Source: Madurella fahalii (taxonomy: Eukaryota; Ascomycota; Sordariomycetes; Sordariales). From it: a stretch of DNA of 64,000 nt. Numbering within the stretch: position 1 is the first letter of the stretch; each line of letters opens with the position of its first letter. Where the stretch lies: NCBI GenBank assembly GCA_029876055.1, contig CM056880.1, positions 1,488,001 to 1,552,000 on the forward strand, given 5' to 3'. The notes under the pieces are model-generated. The model did not search any database, had not been told where the DNA came from, and saw nothing but the letters and a program-made list of their open reading frames with translations. Made by a program: the position numbers and the translations under genes. This document shows, piece by piece, positions 45,114 to 55,475 of this stretch.

Positions 45114-46835
45114 TTAGTCCTCGGGTTCTGCCTTGATCCTCTTCGCGGGTGACATTTCCCCACTGGGCCTTTGATGCCTCTTCTTTGCGTCGTCAGTGAC
45201 CTCAGCCAGTCTCGCCAGTACCTCATTCAGCTTCCTCCTGGCCTCGAGCTCTCTAGTGCTGCTGTCAGGCCGCGGCCGGTAGAACTCGCTCACGATGTGT
45301 ACCACGGCGTGGTAGACCTGGTATAGTAATAACCTAATCCAGGCCGTGTCGACGGCTTCAATGATGTCCTTGCTCAGGGGGATGTGTTTTATGTCGGTAG
45401 CGTCAGGTTCCTGTTGGGGTTTCACGCCGTTGAACCCCTCCAGGAAGCCAGCCGACGGGGGCTGCTGCTGCGGGTCGCTGAAGACGGTTGCCAAAAGAGG
45501 GTCGCCAAAGACGCAGCTGCTCCAGTCGCGGAGGCCGGTGACATTGAGGTTTCGCATAGGGCGCTCTTCCCCTTCTTCACCACCTTTAGCCTCTCCCTCC
45601 CATGCATCCTTCTCTTTTCCCCTATCTTCGCCTTTGCCCTCCTCTTGTTGCCGTTGTTTGCCCACACCCTTCTCTTCTACCCCAGCAGCAACTTCCTCCG
45701 TCCCTCCTTTCTGATCCTCCTCTTCTCCCTTCACAGCCAACCCTTGCCCCTCCCCCTTTTCAACACCCTCGTCCCCTCCCCCTCTCTTCCCTTCCCGTTC
45801 GACCACCTCAACCATGACATTCCCCGCGCCCTCCACCACCACCAACCTGGCGGTCCTCACCTCGTCCAACAGATACCCCAGCCTCCGGAAATGCCTCCGT
45901 ATCGTCGAGTACCCCAACACGACCGCCATGTCCTCCCCGTCCCTCAGAATCCCCTCCAGCATGGCGTGAAACGCCATCGACCATGTCCCTGCCCCGCCCG
46001 TGGTCGTCATCAAGCCACCACCACCACCACCACCACCACCACCACCACCTCCCCCTCCCCCTCCCCCTCCTACTCCTCTTCCCCCTCCCCCCGTCCCTCC
46101 CCTTCCGCTTCCACTCCCACTTCCACTCCCACTCCCAATCCCAACCCCACCTACCCCTGCCCCTGGCCGCACCAACAACCCCGGATTCAACGGGTTTCGC
46201 GGCGGGAGGTGACTCGCGACGACGGCGGCGAGCGGGCCGAACCTACCCGAGGGGGAGGTCAAGCCTGCCAGGCGGCGGAAGAGGACGCCGGTCTGGCGGT
46301 CGAGGCGGTGTCGTTCTCGGAGCGAAAGGGGCGCGGGCGGCGCGACGGCGGCGGCGCTGGGGTTTGCGGAAGGGGGGAGGAGGAGGAGCAGGGCGAGCGG
46401 GACGCTGCGGATCTGGGCTGGGGTGGGGGAGTAGACTGCGTAGGAGGAGCCGAGGAGGTTGGACTTCTCCTGGCCGTGGTGGAGCAGGGTGGGGAGGAGG
46501 GAGAGGGAAGGGTAGTTGGGGCTGTCGGGTTCGTCGGGATTGTCGGGAGGCTCCGATGGGGAGGATGAAGAGGGCAAGGAGCAGGATTGTTGGGAGGCAA
46601 TCCAGCGCACTGCGGCTGCTTCCGAGGCGACCATACCTTGCTCGAAGCGGAGCGGGCGCCAGAGGGAGAGCGGCGGGAGGACGAGGTGGAGGGACCTGCC
46701 GTCTGAGAGGTCGACTTGGTAGATTCGTTGCGGGGGCAGAGACGGCGCGGGTTGGATTTGGGAGATGGCCGTGTCCGCTGTTAGGACTGGGCCGAGCATG
46801 TCCCTGGCCGTCTGGTCGGAGGGTGGTCGGCACAT
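45114..46835 (-). CDS. APH/ChoK-fold phosphotransferase-like protein with degenerate catalytic loop
   Basis: Single exon, 573 aa from the ATG at 46835; the frame is open to 47129 (671 aa), so the start is uncertain. I choose 46835 because the region just downstream (YQVDLSDGRSLHLVLPP) is the first beta-strand block of the kinase fold. The phosphotransferase layout is visible: LRFEQGMVASEAAAVRWIA (alpha-C-like), LRERHRLDRQTGVLFRRLAG, then a Gly-rich insert with a run of about 17 Gly, then WSMAFHAMLEGILRDGEDMA and the catalytic region. Where active APH enzymes have LVHGDxHPGNxxV, this protein reads RLVVVEGAGNVMVEV, so the catalytic Asp is gone. The metal-binding equivalent GLRDWSSCVFGDPLLA is kept. 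A charged Lys/Glu linker lies between them, and the tail ends in a basic NLS-like PAKRIKAEPED. It converges on ECD, with 104 bp between stops. Substrate and function are unknown. Confidence 0.75.
   Translation of the reverse strand: MCRPPSDQTARDMLGPVLTADTAISQIQPAPSLPPQRIYQVDLSDGRSLHLVLPPLSLWRPLRFEQGMVASEAAAVRWIASQQSCSLPSSSSPSEPPDNPDEPDSPNYPSLSLLPTLLHHGQEKSNLLGSSYAVYSPTPAQIRSVPLALLLLLPPSANPSAAAVAPPAPLSLRERHRLDRQTGVLFRRLAGLTSPSGRFGPLAAVVASHLPPRNPLNPGLLVRPGAGVGGVGIGSGSGSGSGSGRGGTGGGGRGVGGGGGGGGGGGGGGGGGGGLMTTTGGAGTWSMAFHAMLEGILRDGEDMAVVLGYSTIRRHFRRLGYLLDEVRTARLVVVEGAGNVMVEVVEREGKRGGGDEGVEKGEGQGLAVKGEEEDQKGGTEEVAAGVEEKGVGKQRQQEEGKGEDRGKEKDAWEGEAKGGEEGEERPMRNLNVTGLRDWSSCVFGDPLLATVFSDPQQQPPSAGFLEGFNGVKPQQEPDATDIKHIPLSKDIIEAVDTAWIRLLLYQVYHAVVHIVSEFYRPRPDSSTRELEARRKLNEVLARLAEVTDDAKKRHQRPSGEMSPAKRIKAEPED
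46015..46050. repeat. CCA trinucleotide microsatellite (encodes poly-Gly on the minus strand)
   Basis: About eleven CCA repeats followed by C-rich CCCCCT repeats. Read on the minus strand they encode the poly-Gly insert of the APH-like protein. The plus-strand frames that read the same DNA as poly-Pro, poly-His or poly-Thr are artefacts. Confidence 0.85.
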
Positions 46836-49190
46836 GGCCGGCGAGAGGTGGGCGGATGGCTGTTGGGAGACTCGGGTCGAGTTGTTTGTGCGAGTTGGAC
46901 GAGACGGCCCCTCGAGGCGGTTAAGTAGTATTTGTCTCGGGTGCTCAGGGGCACAGGCTGGCCTCTGTTTGTTTTTTGATCTTGGAGGCAGAATTGAACC
47001 GGAGTGTGTTGGGCCGAGTGGCAGCACTGCGGCACTGCTCCTGTGTAAGGTACCGGACGTCATGGACGGGGCGCACTCGGTTCCGCGGATGACTGGCAAG
47101 GTGTACAGTTGGGAGTTGCTCCGGGGCACCGGCTCCTTACCTATATATACAACGTGTAATGGATATATCTGGGTTGGGGTCTGTCACCTGCCGCGGACAA
47201 AGGAGTAATAATAAGCGGCCCCGGCAGTGCCCAAGCGAGCGCAAACCAACTCGCTGCTAAAGCCACAAAGCCATCATCATTTGCGGGTCTCTCGGATGCT
47301 CTCACGGCATTATCACAATGCGGGAGCCAGTTGTTACTGATGGGGCGCCCAGCTGTGGGCTGTTGGGGATTCTGTAGACCAAGAGCTCACTGGCAAGGTA
47401 CATATTTTCAAGGGGGGTGGTGGGAAGACGAGACAGCCCGAGTAAGAGCATGGCCTTGGCCACCTACTCTTCTAGAATAACACCAACAGCATAGCCTCCG
47501 CGATGGGACAATAATGGCCCCGAAGGGGCGTCCTGTTCTTCTCGACTAAATTACATCAGGAATGCCTCTGGAGCCCCAGTGCTGGGATCTGCCAAGAGCA
47601 GGTCTCGTGGAGCAAGGCCGCGGCGGGCGAATAGGACGCTGAGCATAGCGAGCAGGAAGACCGATCTTCACTTTGCCCCCAACAAGCCGGGACATTACCA
47701 CTACGGCCTTCTCGCTTGTCGAGACATGGGATCTTGTTAGTGGTGCCGCGACGGGAATAAGCAGACGCCGGCACTGCATGCGCGCGCATGGCCCCACCCC
47801 CGTGGTCCATCGAGACCATGACGGCCGGTGATGTGGCGTCCGTCATCCGGCCTTTGCCCTTTTGATTGCATCTGGGCATGAGGAGGCGCGTCGCCGTGGC
47901 GCGCCGGGGCCGCCCAGCTCATCAGGCAAAAGCTATTAGCGAGACGGTGGGGACGTGAATTAAGATTTGGCCGCCGCCTCTGGGCTGGTCTGACCGAATT
48001 ACGGAGCGGCGGGAATAGGCGTGATGTCAAAACGCTCGGCACGAACTAATAAGCAAGTTCCGTGCCTTACCCAGAGAGCTCAGCACCTTGGCTGTTGGGC
48101 ATTATATCACCGCACGGTAGACGGTCGTCGATGGGGAGAGGGGAAGTGGTGCCGTGGCATGCGGCTGCCGGATGCAAATATGTATTACATCCATGCTGTG
48201 CGACACTCACACCCAAGCAGTTGCAGCTCCTCTTGACCGCCGCTACGACGGTGCTGTCAGTGCAATCTTCGTTGTCGGGATGGAAGCATGCCAAAGAGGA
48301 AGGTGCTCGAATCGGGACTCGGTAAGCGTTCGCATCGAAATCGTTGCCTGAACAATCAAAACGTCCTGTCGGGCAAGAGCAAGCGAAAGTAAGCTCCATC
48401 TCAATTAGGCAAAGCTTTCGGGCGGAACGGAGCTTACAGAGCTCACAGGAGCTCTGGGCTTCCGAGGCTGTTGGTTTGTTGGTCGTCCCCATTGAAAGAG
48501 GTCATCGAAGTTCTCGAATGGAAGCGAGGACCCCGGCGTCAAGCGAGCCGGGAGTTTGGTGATTGGCCAGCGTTAAGCGAAAATCCCGGAAACAGAACTT
48601 TCGTCCTCATGCAAGCCACCGAAAGAAGGGGTCTGGCAGCCATCGGCCCGTCTGCCTCTCCAAAACGTTAGCTGCACATCTGGAGTAAGATTACGCAACC
48701 GTACCGTAGGTACGCTAGTTCTGAAGCAGCTGTGGAAGCTGCGTTTTACGGAGTATGAGCATGAGAAACCATCGCGGCCTGCGGTGCTCGAGACCTCGGC
48801 AACAAGGGCTGAGTGTGCTGAACACTCTGCTCGGCAATGAGACACGGCAATCACATGCCATGAATAGTCTCGCTCCGGCCTTATGATTGGCACTTAGCCT
48901 AGCATTTCCTGAGTCGTGTGAAGTCAGAGACTAAGCAAGGGCTTGGTGATGCGGAGCCAGTCCCGCGTGGCCGGGACCTAAGAACCCACGCTAGCGTGTT
49001 CTGAAGGCGACCCCACCGTGGTCAAACACGCCTATCTCGAGGACCGTGCGGGCTCAACTCGTCAAATTTATCTGGAATAGGGCTTAGTGCCCGACCCCTG
49101 CAGCTGCGCCTCGGTCCCCTACCAACCGCCATCACGCAAAATGCCCACCAGGGTCTTGCATGGGGATTTACTAAACCTCCATGTTCTGCT
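46836..49190. other. Intergenic region, one doubtful Cys-rich frame
   Basis: Contains the 5' region of the APH-like gene and the 3' flank of TAN1. The only frame worth noting is 48067-48492 minus (141 codons, 13 Cys), without signal peptide or known domain. Otherwise I see nothing. Confidence 0.4.
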
Positions 49191-50593
49191 CTACGTGTCA
49201 CTACTGAGTTGCTTTTGCTTGGCCTGCTTTTGCTTGGCCTGCTTTGCTTGGCCATACAATTCCGTGAGGTTGAATCGTTTGAGCGCCTCCCAGTCGCCGT
49301 CAACGACGCTCATCCCGCATACCGCCTGCAGCAGGGTTAGCAGCCGCGAATACTCGATCGGTGTCCGGGTTTCTGTCGGTACCTGATAGATGTCAACTAG
49401 TATCACCTTGTCAGGTGATGTCAGGTTGACTTTGTGGCGGTCATCGTTGACAAGCGCCGCAATCGAGTTGATGACTACATCTCTCTTCAGGTTGCTGTGG
49501 TTTCGGATGCTCGGCCGGATAGCAAACTGCCATGTTGTTTCAGTACCGGGACTCAAAAAAAAAAAAAAAAATGAAAGACGACAAACAATACTCACTGTAA
49601 ACGCTTTGCCCTTTGCTACCGAAGCAGGCCGCTTGTCTTCGCCAGTTTCCTGGGCCTTCGGATCGGCCGCACTGTCAGCAGTATGCTGTCCGCTATTCGC
49701 TTCCGCGACCTGGTCGGAAGTCCCGGCACCCGATCGTTTCCCGCTTAGGTCAAAGAAAGGGCCAAGCACCTCCTTGGCAACCTCTATGAGACCTTGCTCG
49801 GTCGCCTTACCCGTCGCCGTCACCGGAGTAAGCCGGTTCACATAACGGCACCTCATCTGGCCGGAATCAGCGCACGTCCTCGCGTCCTCGCATATCCGCC
49901 GCACGAAGGCCACGGGGTCGATGGGCGGTTTGGTCTTGACAAACAGCAGGCAGTCGACGTTCATCTTGACGGGCGTCAGGCTGTGGCCGCCGGCTGCGTC
50001 GGTGCCCGTTCCTGCCCCCTTCGAGTTCAGAGCTGCCACCTCCTTTTGGATGGCCGCTTCAATATCATCTTCCGCGTCTCCCTCGTCAGCAGCGTCATGC
50101 ACCTCCTTGATGCCGTACATTTTCTCGGCATACTGATAATCCCTCCCCACCTTGGTTAGCAGGTATGTCCAGTAGTCCGTAGACTCCCAGCAACAGAAAA
50201 GAGAATCACACCTCGGCAAATAGCACCCCAATTTCCCTAGCCGCCTTCGACTCCTGGTGCCTGGCGCAGGTGACCCAGATGCCCGCCTCGCCCTGCTGCA
50301 CGCCCGGCTCCTGCTGCAGAGCCGCCTTAGCTTGGTGATGCGGCGTCCTCCATTTGCCAGAATTTCCTGTCTGTTGTCCTTGGTTAGTCAATATCCGATG
50401 CATAATGTACGTAAACGGGCCTATTAGCGTCACCTCATGCTTGACGCGGCACAGGTTCACGAGGACAAGGGGCATGGGGCGCCTCGTCAAAATGACTTCC
50501 AGAAGGAAACCCGTCTAAACATGCCTTTTTCTTCTTGGACTGCTGCGCGGCCGCGCCCGTTGGCGCCGTTTTCCTCTTCCCCTTCTCCGTCAT
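49191..50593 (-). CDS. TAN1: tRNA acetylation adaptor TAN1 (THUMP domain)
   Basis: Five exons: 50593-50525, 50370-50212, 50132-49596, 49526-49383, 49325-49191; 347 aa. Tan1/THUMPD1 binds tRNA through its THUMP domain and guides Kre33/NAT10 to make ac4C12 in tRNA-Ser and tRNA-Leu. Conserved blocks: a basic head ending QQSKKKK; GKWRTPHHQAK; GIWVTCARHQESKAAREIGV; YAEKMYGIKEVHDAADEGD; a KMNVDCLLFVKTKPPIDPV strand; RYVNRLTPVTATGKATEQGL; FAIRPSIRNHSNLKRDVVIN; VNLTSPDKVILVDIYQ; and VCGMSVVDGDWEALKRFNL. The tail is a Q/A/K repeat. The first intron needs a GC donor (AAG/GCATGT) to join KKKK to TGNSGKW. The last two introns (69 and 57 bp) are multiples of three without stops, so an unspliced frame runs through them. 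Their branch sites and the family alignment show they are introns. Confidence 0.9.
50371..50524 (-). other. Probable GC-AG intron in TAN1
   Basis: Donor AAG/GCATGT is a T-to-C change from the common fungal donor GTATGT. The branch site is TTGACTAACC and the acceptor GGACAACAG; 154 bp. It joins phase 0 to phase 0 and gives SKKKK-TGNSGKW. An alternative model starts at a downstream ATG and uses GAG/GTGACG as donor, giving a different N-terminus (MPLVLVNLCRVKHE) unlike the basic head of the family. Confidence 0.6.
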
Positions 50594-51012
50594 TGTTGTC
50601 CTTGCACAAGGTTTTGCCGTGGCTTGGCAGGTGTTCAAAAATCGCGCTTAGCAGAGCGTAGAAAAATATCAATAGCGGATGCCGTTTTTGGAACGCTGGC
50701 AATTGTTATGCTCAGAACTTTGCAGGCTGTGTTGTCCTCGGCTTGAAGATGGGGGACCCGTCGTTTCTTGGAGAGATTGGCGCTCGGTCATGACAGCATC
50801 CTAGTCACGTGGTCACAGCCCCTTTTTCTCAACCCCTTTTCTCACCCTAAACAGAAGAGCATGAGGAAACGTTTTATATATGTTCGCAGAGATGCACAGT
50901 CCATAAAAAATACCGGGCTTACATTTTCACCCTCGTAACTATATCATTCTAGGTCGAGGAGCAAGCACACCGAAGAATCTCTCATCCGTTTTAAAGCCCC
51001 TATCCAGGAACC
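50594..51012. other. TAN1 promoter / pyruvate decarboxylase 3' flank
   Basis: About 420 bp. No gene or repeat is seen. Confidence 0.4.
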
Positions 51013-52886
51013 TCACTCAATCCTCGCATTATTCCTGGCAGCTACCTCGGTCGTAATTTTGAGCGCCCTCGGCGCATCCTCCTTGGGTATCCACAGTTCG
51101 ACAAACTGCAGCCCACCAGCGTCGTTGAAGTCTTTGTCCGTCAACAACTTCTCGAGTTGGTCTCTAGTTTTGACTACACACTTGCGGACCTGCTTGTCAG
51201 ACGCGCCGAACACCGTCGGGACTTCTGTGTAGTTCCAGCGTGAGATGTTATTGTACTCAGCCTCCATGCCGTGGATGAACCGCTCGATGGTGAAGCCCTC
51301 GTTGTAGATGAGGAAACTACCCTACATGTGAGTCCAACCAGGGAAGGGACGAGTGAAACAGCGGGGGAGTGACACATACATGGTAACCTTGAGATTATGC
51401 CGAATCATGGTCGACACCTCCTGAGCGGTGAGCTGGAACGAGCCGTCTCCAACAAACAACACGGTTCGGCGGTCCACGCCCATGTCCTTGGCAGCCAGCG
51501 CAGCGCCCTGGGCCGCACCCACCGACCAGCCGATGCTGCCCCAGAGAATCTGCGTGACGCCCGTCACTCCAGGGGGGAACTTGGTGTCCCATATGCCGAA
51601 GTTTGAGGTGCCCGTCTCGGTGACCACAATGTCATTCTCTTTCAGGTAATCTCCAATGCGGGGCCAGAAGAACGCCTGCGTGATTGTCCCGGAGCTGCCT
51701 CTATTCTCCGCCACGTCGTCGGCAGCCTTGGTCGGCGGCGGCAACTGAGCTAGCTTGCTCGGGTCGACACGCTCAATCATCTTGCGGATCACACCGCGCA
51801 TCGTCACGCCGGGGTACTCGGAATAGCGCACCACGCAGTGAGTCGAGTGGAAATCGATCGTGTTGAGCTGCGAGGTGCGGTACGAGAAGCCCGACGTGTT
51901 GAAGTCGCTCTTGAGCGAGCCGATCGAGAGCACTAGGTCAGACGCCTCTACGCGCTCCGAGACTTGAGGCTGGGATCCGCTCCCCGCATACACGCCGCCG
52001 TACGTTGGCCAGCTCTCGTCGATGGCACCCTTGCCCATGGGCGTCACAAATACGGGCAGCTTGGTCTTCTCGACCAGGTCCCGCACCTCGGGAAGGAGCC
52101 TATGCCGGATGGCACACGCATCCACCAGAATGACGGGGTTCTTGGCTGCGTGCAGGTAGCGCAGCACGACATCCACAACGTAGTCCTCGCGCTCGGGCTC
52201 GTTCTTGGGCTCACTCAGGTCGATGGGCTGGTCGAGGCGAGCGCCTTCGATCTTCTTCTCGACCATGTCGGTCGGCAGCATGATGTACACGGGCCGACTG
52301 CGGATCCAGCACTTACGCAAGGCGTGGTCAATCTGGTCGGCGATCTCAGCTGGCTTGTTCAGCCGGGCGGTGTCGCATGAGATCTGCGAGCTCATGTTGG
52401 CAAAGACATTGAAGTCGCCGTTGCCGAGCGTGTGATGCAGCAACATGCCGTTTCGTTGCGAGATGGTCGACGGGCAGCCGACAATGTGCACGACTGGGAC
52501 GTGCTCAGAGAAGGCGCCGGCGACGCCGTTCATGGCCGACAGCTCCCCAACACCAAAGGTGGTGACGAGGGCGGAGATGCCCTTGACCCGGGCATAACCG
52601 TCGGCGGCATAGGCTGTCGTTGTCCTGGTGAGCCCACTGCTGAAACCGCCATGGGAACGCAGCACTAACCTGCATTGAGCTCGTTGACGCTGCCCACCCA
52701 TTTCAGGCCTGCCTTCGAGACGTAGTCTAGGGCGACCAGGTTGAAGTCTCCCGGGAGGCCATGGACGGAGCGGATGCCAACTTCATATAATCTCGCAAAC
52801 AGATATTCAGCCACGGTGATGGGCTTCTGGAGCCCCTGCGTTCTGATACTAACAGACATCGGGGGATTGTCTGGCATACGCGCCAT
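51013..52886 (-). CDS. Pyruvate decarboxylase
   Basis: Three exons (52886-52670, 52613-51380, 51316-51013) join to 584 aa. The enzyme is ThDP- and Mg2+-dependent and converts pyruvate to acetaldehyde and CO2 in the cytosol. N-terminal PYR domain: PITVAEYLFARLYEVGIRSV, HGLPGDFNLVALDYV, and the cofactor Glu in SVNELNAAYAADGYARVKG. Catalytic His pair: MLLHHTLGNGDF. C-terminal ThDP motif: GDGSFQLTAQEVSTMIRHNL followed by YNEGFTIERFIHGMEAEYN. The start was taken as the first ATG (52886); MSVSIRTQ at 52859 is also possible. The 3' intron uses donor GTATGT and the second of two close acceptors (GGGTAG), chosen because it gives TIFLIYNEG. The Neurospora counterpart is the filament-forming CFP protein; I give no symbol because paralogues exist. 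Confidence 0.95.
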
Positions 52887-53601
52887 AGGGAGCAAATCCG
52901 ACTGACAGACGTCGCTGAGAGAGAGGTGCTTAAAAGGGAATGGCAAAGCTTCTTCGAGACACGGTTCTTGGACAGCAAGCCGGGAAATGGGTGGAGTTCA
53001 CTGCAAACCAAGGTTGTGGTGGTGCAAGTAGCTGAGTGATGGCATGGCACGGCAGAGGTGCGATGGCGGAACACAATCATGCCATTGAATAGGGCCCGCT
53101 GTCCCGCAGACGGTGCAACCATGACAACACATCGTCGTATACTCGTAGATCCGAGCCGTGCCGAAAGCGGGCAGGCAGAATTGGCTCGGAGATTTGCAAG
53201 CATTCGTGGTTCGATTATTCGCAATTACGCTGGAGTGATGTAATCGAGGCTCCGGCTGTCGGCCCACTCGGCGCCGTTGAGGAGGCCGGGCCAGCCGGGA
53301 CCAAAACCGGGCTCGGGCGCAACCGCTGCCAAGAACCGCCGACTATTGCCTTGCACCATGGGAAGAGACCTTGCAGTTTCGAATTGAACTCCGAATTCTA
53401 TCGCTTGTCCGTCGCCAATGCTGAAAAACTGAGATGAGATGATGAGCCGCCCATGCCAATCAGAGAGGGGAGAAGAGAGTAACACGCCAACCAAGAACTC
53501 CGGTCTAATGCCCGCCTATCCAGCCAGTCAGCTGGTATTTGTACAGCCCATCCCATAGCACAACGTACAACATCCCAATGCGCCATTCATGGATCGATCA
53601 A
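52887..53601. other. Pyruvate decarboxylase promoter / ERV1 3' flank
   Basis: About 700 bp. The proximal part is the PDC leader. No supported gene. Confidence 0.4.
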
Positions 53602-54225
53602 TCAATCACAACTCCCGTCTTTCCAACCAGTCCTCCACCTTTCCTGCCACAGCCGACAATCAAACACGGGCTTCCCCAGCTTCCTATTCACCTCATTGTG
53701 CGCCTCGCACAGCCAATTCCCCAACTCGTCCCTACTCCCCGCCTTGATTTCCTGCTTGTCCATGTACCGCTGAAAATCCTCGGCGCACACCCAGCACGGG
53801 TACAGCTTCGAGAACAGGCGCATGAAGCTTTTGAGGTCAGACTGCTCCCTCGGCGTCGGTGCGGGCGGGTACGTCGCCGCGATCGAATGCAAAAGGGTCC
53901 AGGTGCTGCGGCCGAGCTGCTCGACGTCAGGGGGGCAGTCTTTGGGGGTTGTGGAAGGGGCTTGCGAGGAAGCTTTGAGGGAGGACTTGGTTTGGGAGGC
54001 CCAAGCTGCGAAAGACGTGCAGGAGCGGCAACTGGAGGCAGAAGAATTAGTTTGCGGTTAGCGAAGCTGTTGTGACTTTGTCTTTGAGTCTTACGGTTTC
54101 CCGTCCTTGCCGAGGACCACACCCTTGGGAAACTTTTTTGGCGGTTCTGAGGTGGTTGTGGCGCCAGCGGTGTTGTCTGCGGCCGGCGCGTTCGTCGCCT
54201 GGGGTTCTACTGTGTCGTCCGCCAT
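53602..54225 (-). CDS. ERV1: Mitochondrial FAD-linked sulfhydryl oxidase ERV1
   Basis: Exon 1 (54225-54095) and exon 2 (54031-53602) join to 186 aa. Erv1 reoxidises Mia40 in the intermembrane space during oxidative import and passes electrons to cytochrome c; it has also been linked to cytosolic Fe-S maturation. The N-terminal shuttle segment carries a distal Cys pair CRSC (45-48). The ERV/ALR domain starts at LGRSTWTLLHSIAATYP (83-99). The FAD-proximal redox pair is CWVC (123-126) in LYPCWVCAEDF. The FAD-binding HNxVN motif is LCEAHNEVNRKLGKPVFDC. There is no cleavable presequence, as expected for the family. It is divergent from HEM4 across 311 bp. Confidence 0.95.
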
Positions 54226-54536
54226 TTTGAAATGGTCAGAAGCGTCTTGATGAACGGAGAGTGCAACTTAATGGTGGATTTCGCGGCGCGGAAACCATTC
54301 AATCGCGACAAGAGATTTGTGGCAGCTGGCACCGGGAATTTCCAGGTGAATTCCGAGGTCAAACAGCGACGAACAGGTGTAGAGCGGAGCATATCTTCAC
54401 TGTATCTCTTATCGATAAATGATGGGTGGGATGGACTTTACAAATCCAGAACGCCGAAGCTTCTGCGGGGCACAGTCAACTCTCCCCTGTCTTCCCGTCC
54501 GTCCGGTCTCTATACAGCGACTTAAACAGGCCGACA
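54226..54536. promoter_or_regulatory. Short bidirectional promoter, ERV1 / HEM4
   Basis: Only 311 bp separate the divergent start codons, so promoters must overlap or be shared. A TATCGATAA sequence with overlapping GATA cores lies near 54409-54417. No other site is named. Confidence 0.4.
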
Positions 54537-55475
54537 ATGGCCCCCAAAACGCCTGTCCTGTTGCTCAAGACGAAGTCTAGTCCTGGCGATTCTTATGAGG
54601 AACTGTTTTCAGACCCTGCCAATGGCTTCGACTTCGAACCGTCTTTTGTTCCGGTGCTGGAGCACACCTTCCTCGAGGAAGGCATGGCCAAAGTGCGGAA
54701 CCTGCTCCGGAACAAGTCAATAGGCACGGCCGAGGGCAAATCATACGGCGGCTTGATTTTCACATCCCAGCGTGCCGTCGAAGCCTTCACCAAGCTGGTT
54801 GAGGAAGGGAGAGGTGAGACTCCAGTCTCGCGGCGGAAACGAAATAGCTAAGGTGAGCAAACTGCAGGTGTGGAAGGATGGCCTCATCTCCAGGACGTGC
54901 CCTTCTACAGTGTCGGGCCGGCAACCACGCGTGCCCTGAAGGCTGTCCTTCAACAGCCCCCTCCACAGGTTTTTGGCGAGCACACGGGAATCGGTGAGAA
55001 GCTGGCGCCCTTCATCCTCGAGCACTACGGAGAGTGGTACAAGGACCGCCCGTCTAAGCCGCCATTGCTCTTCCTCGTGGGCGACAAGCGGCGGGACATT
55101 ATTCCCAAGGTGCTGACCCAGGCGGGCTGGCGGGTGGACGAAGTGGTCGTGTACGGCACCGGGGAAATGATGACTTTCAAGGATGACTTTGCGCGGCGCC
55201 TCGAAGAGACCGCAGACCGGCCGCGCAGATGGGTCGTCGTGTTCTCGCCCAGCGGGTGCGACAGCATGCTGAGCGTCATGGGTCTCCTTGACGAGGGCAG
55301 CGGCAAGGCCAAGCCAAAGCGGCCGGACCGCAGCACGTTTATTGCCACCATTGGGCCGACAACCCGTGATTATCTGATGGACCAGTTCGGATATGAGGCA
55401 GAGGTCTGCGCTGAGCAGCCCAGCCCACAGGGCGTATGGCAGGGCATCACCCGCTTCAGCAAGGATCTCGAATGA
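54537..55475 (+). CDS. HEM4: Uroporphyrinogen-III synthase
   Basis: Exon 1 (54537-54813) and exon 2 (54868-55475), with a 54-bp intron, give 294 aa. The enzyme closes and inverts ring D of hydroxymethylbilane to make uroporphyrinogen III, the branch point of heme and siroheme synthesis, in the cytosol. Low sequence conservation is normal, but the family landmarks are present: PVLLLKTKSSPGDSYEELF at the start; GGLIFTSQRAVEAF (about 76-89); FYSVGPATTRAL; LLFLVGDKRRDIIPKVL; WRVDEVVVYGTGEM; WVVVFSPSGCDSMLSVMG; and the final FIATIGPTTRDYL with a C-terminal ITRFSKD. The two-domain HemD layout is complete. It is divergent from ERV1. Confidence 0.95.

Noticed and set aside
45384..46924. 394- and 313-codon plus frames with poly-Pro/poly-His/poly-Ser runs
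   Set aside because: They read the CCA microsatellite and GC-rich codons of the APH-like gene on the opposite strand. The minus frame has conserved blocks (WSMAFH, FGDPLLA); the plus frames do not.
48366..48437. GTAAGC...CCGACAG as an intron inside the Cys-rich frame
   Set aside because: Splicing it in that frame creates an immediate TGA, so it does not improve the model.
52600..52690. Gly-to-Ala change in the pyruvate decarboxylase cofactor motif (NELNAAYAADG)
   Set aside because: The Ala form is also the normal sequence in yeast pyruvate decarboxylase, so it is not unusual.
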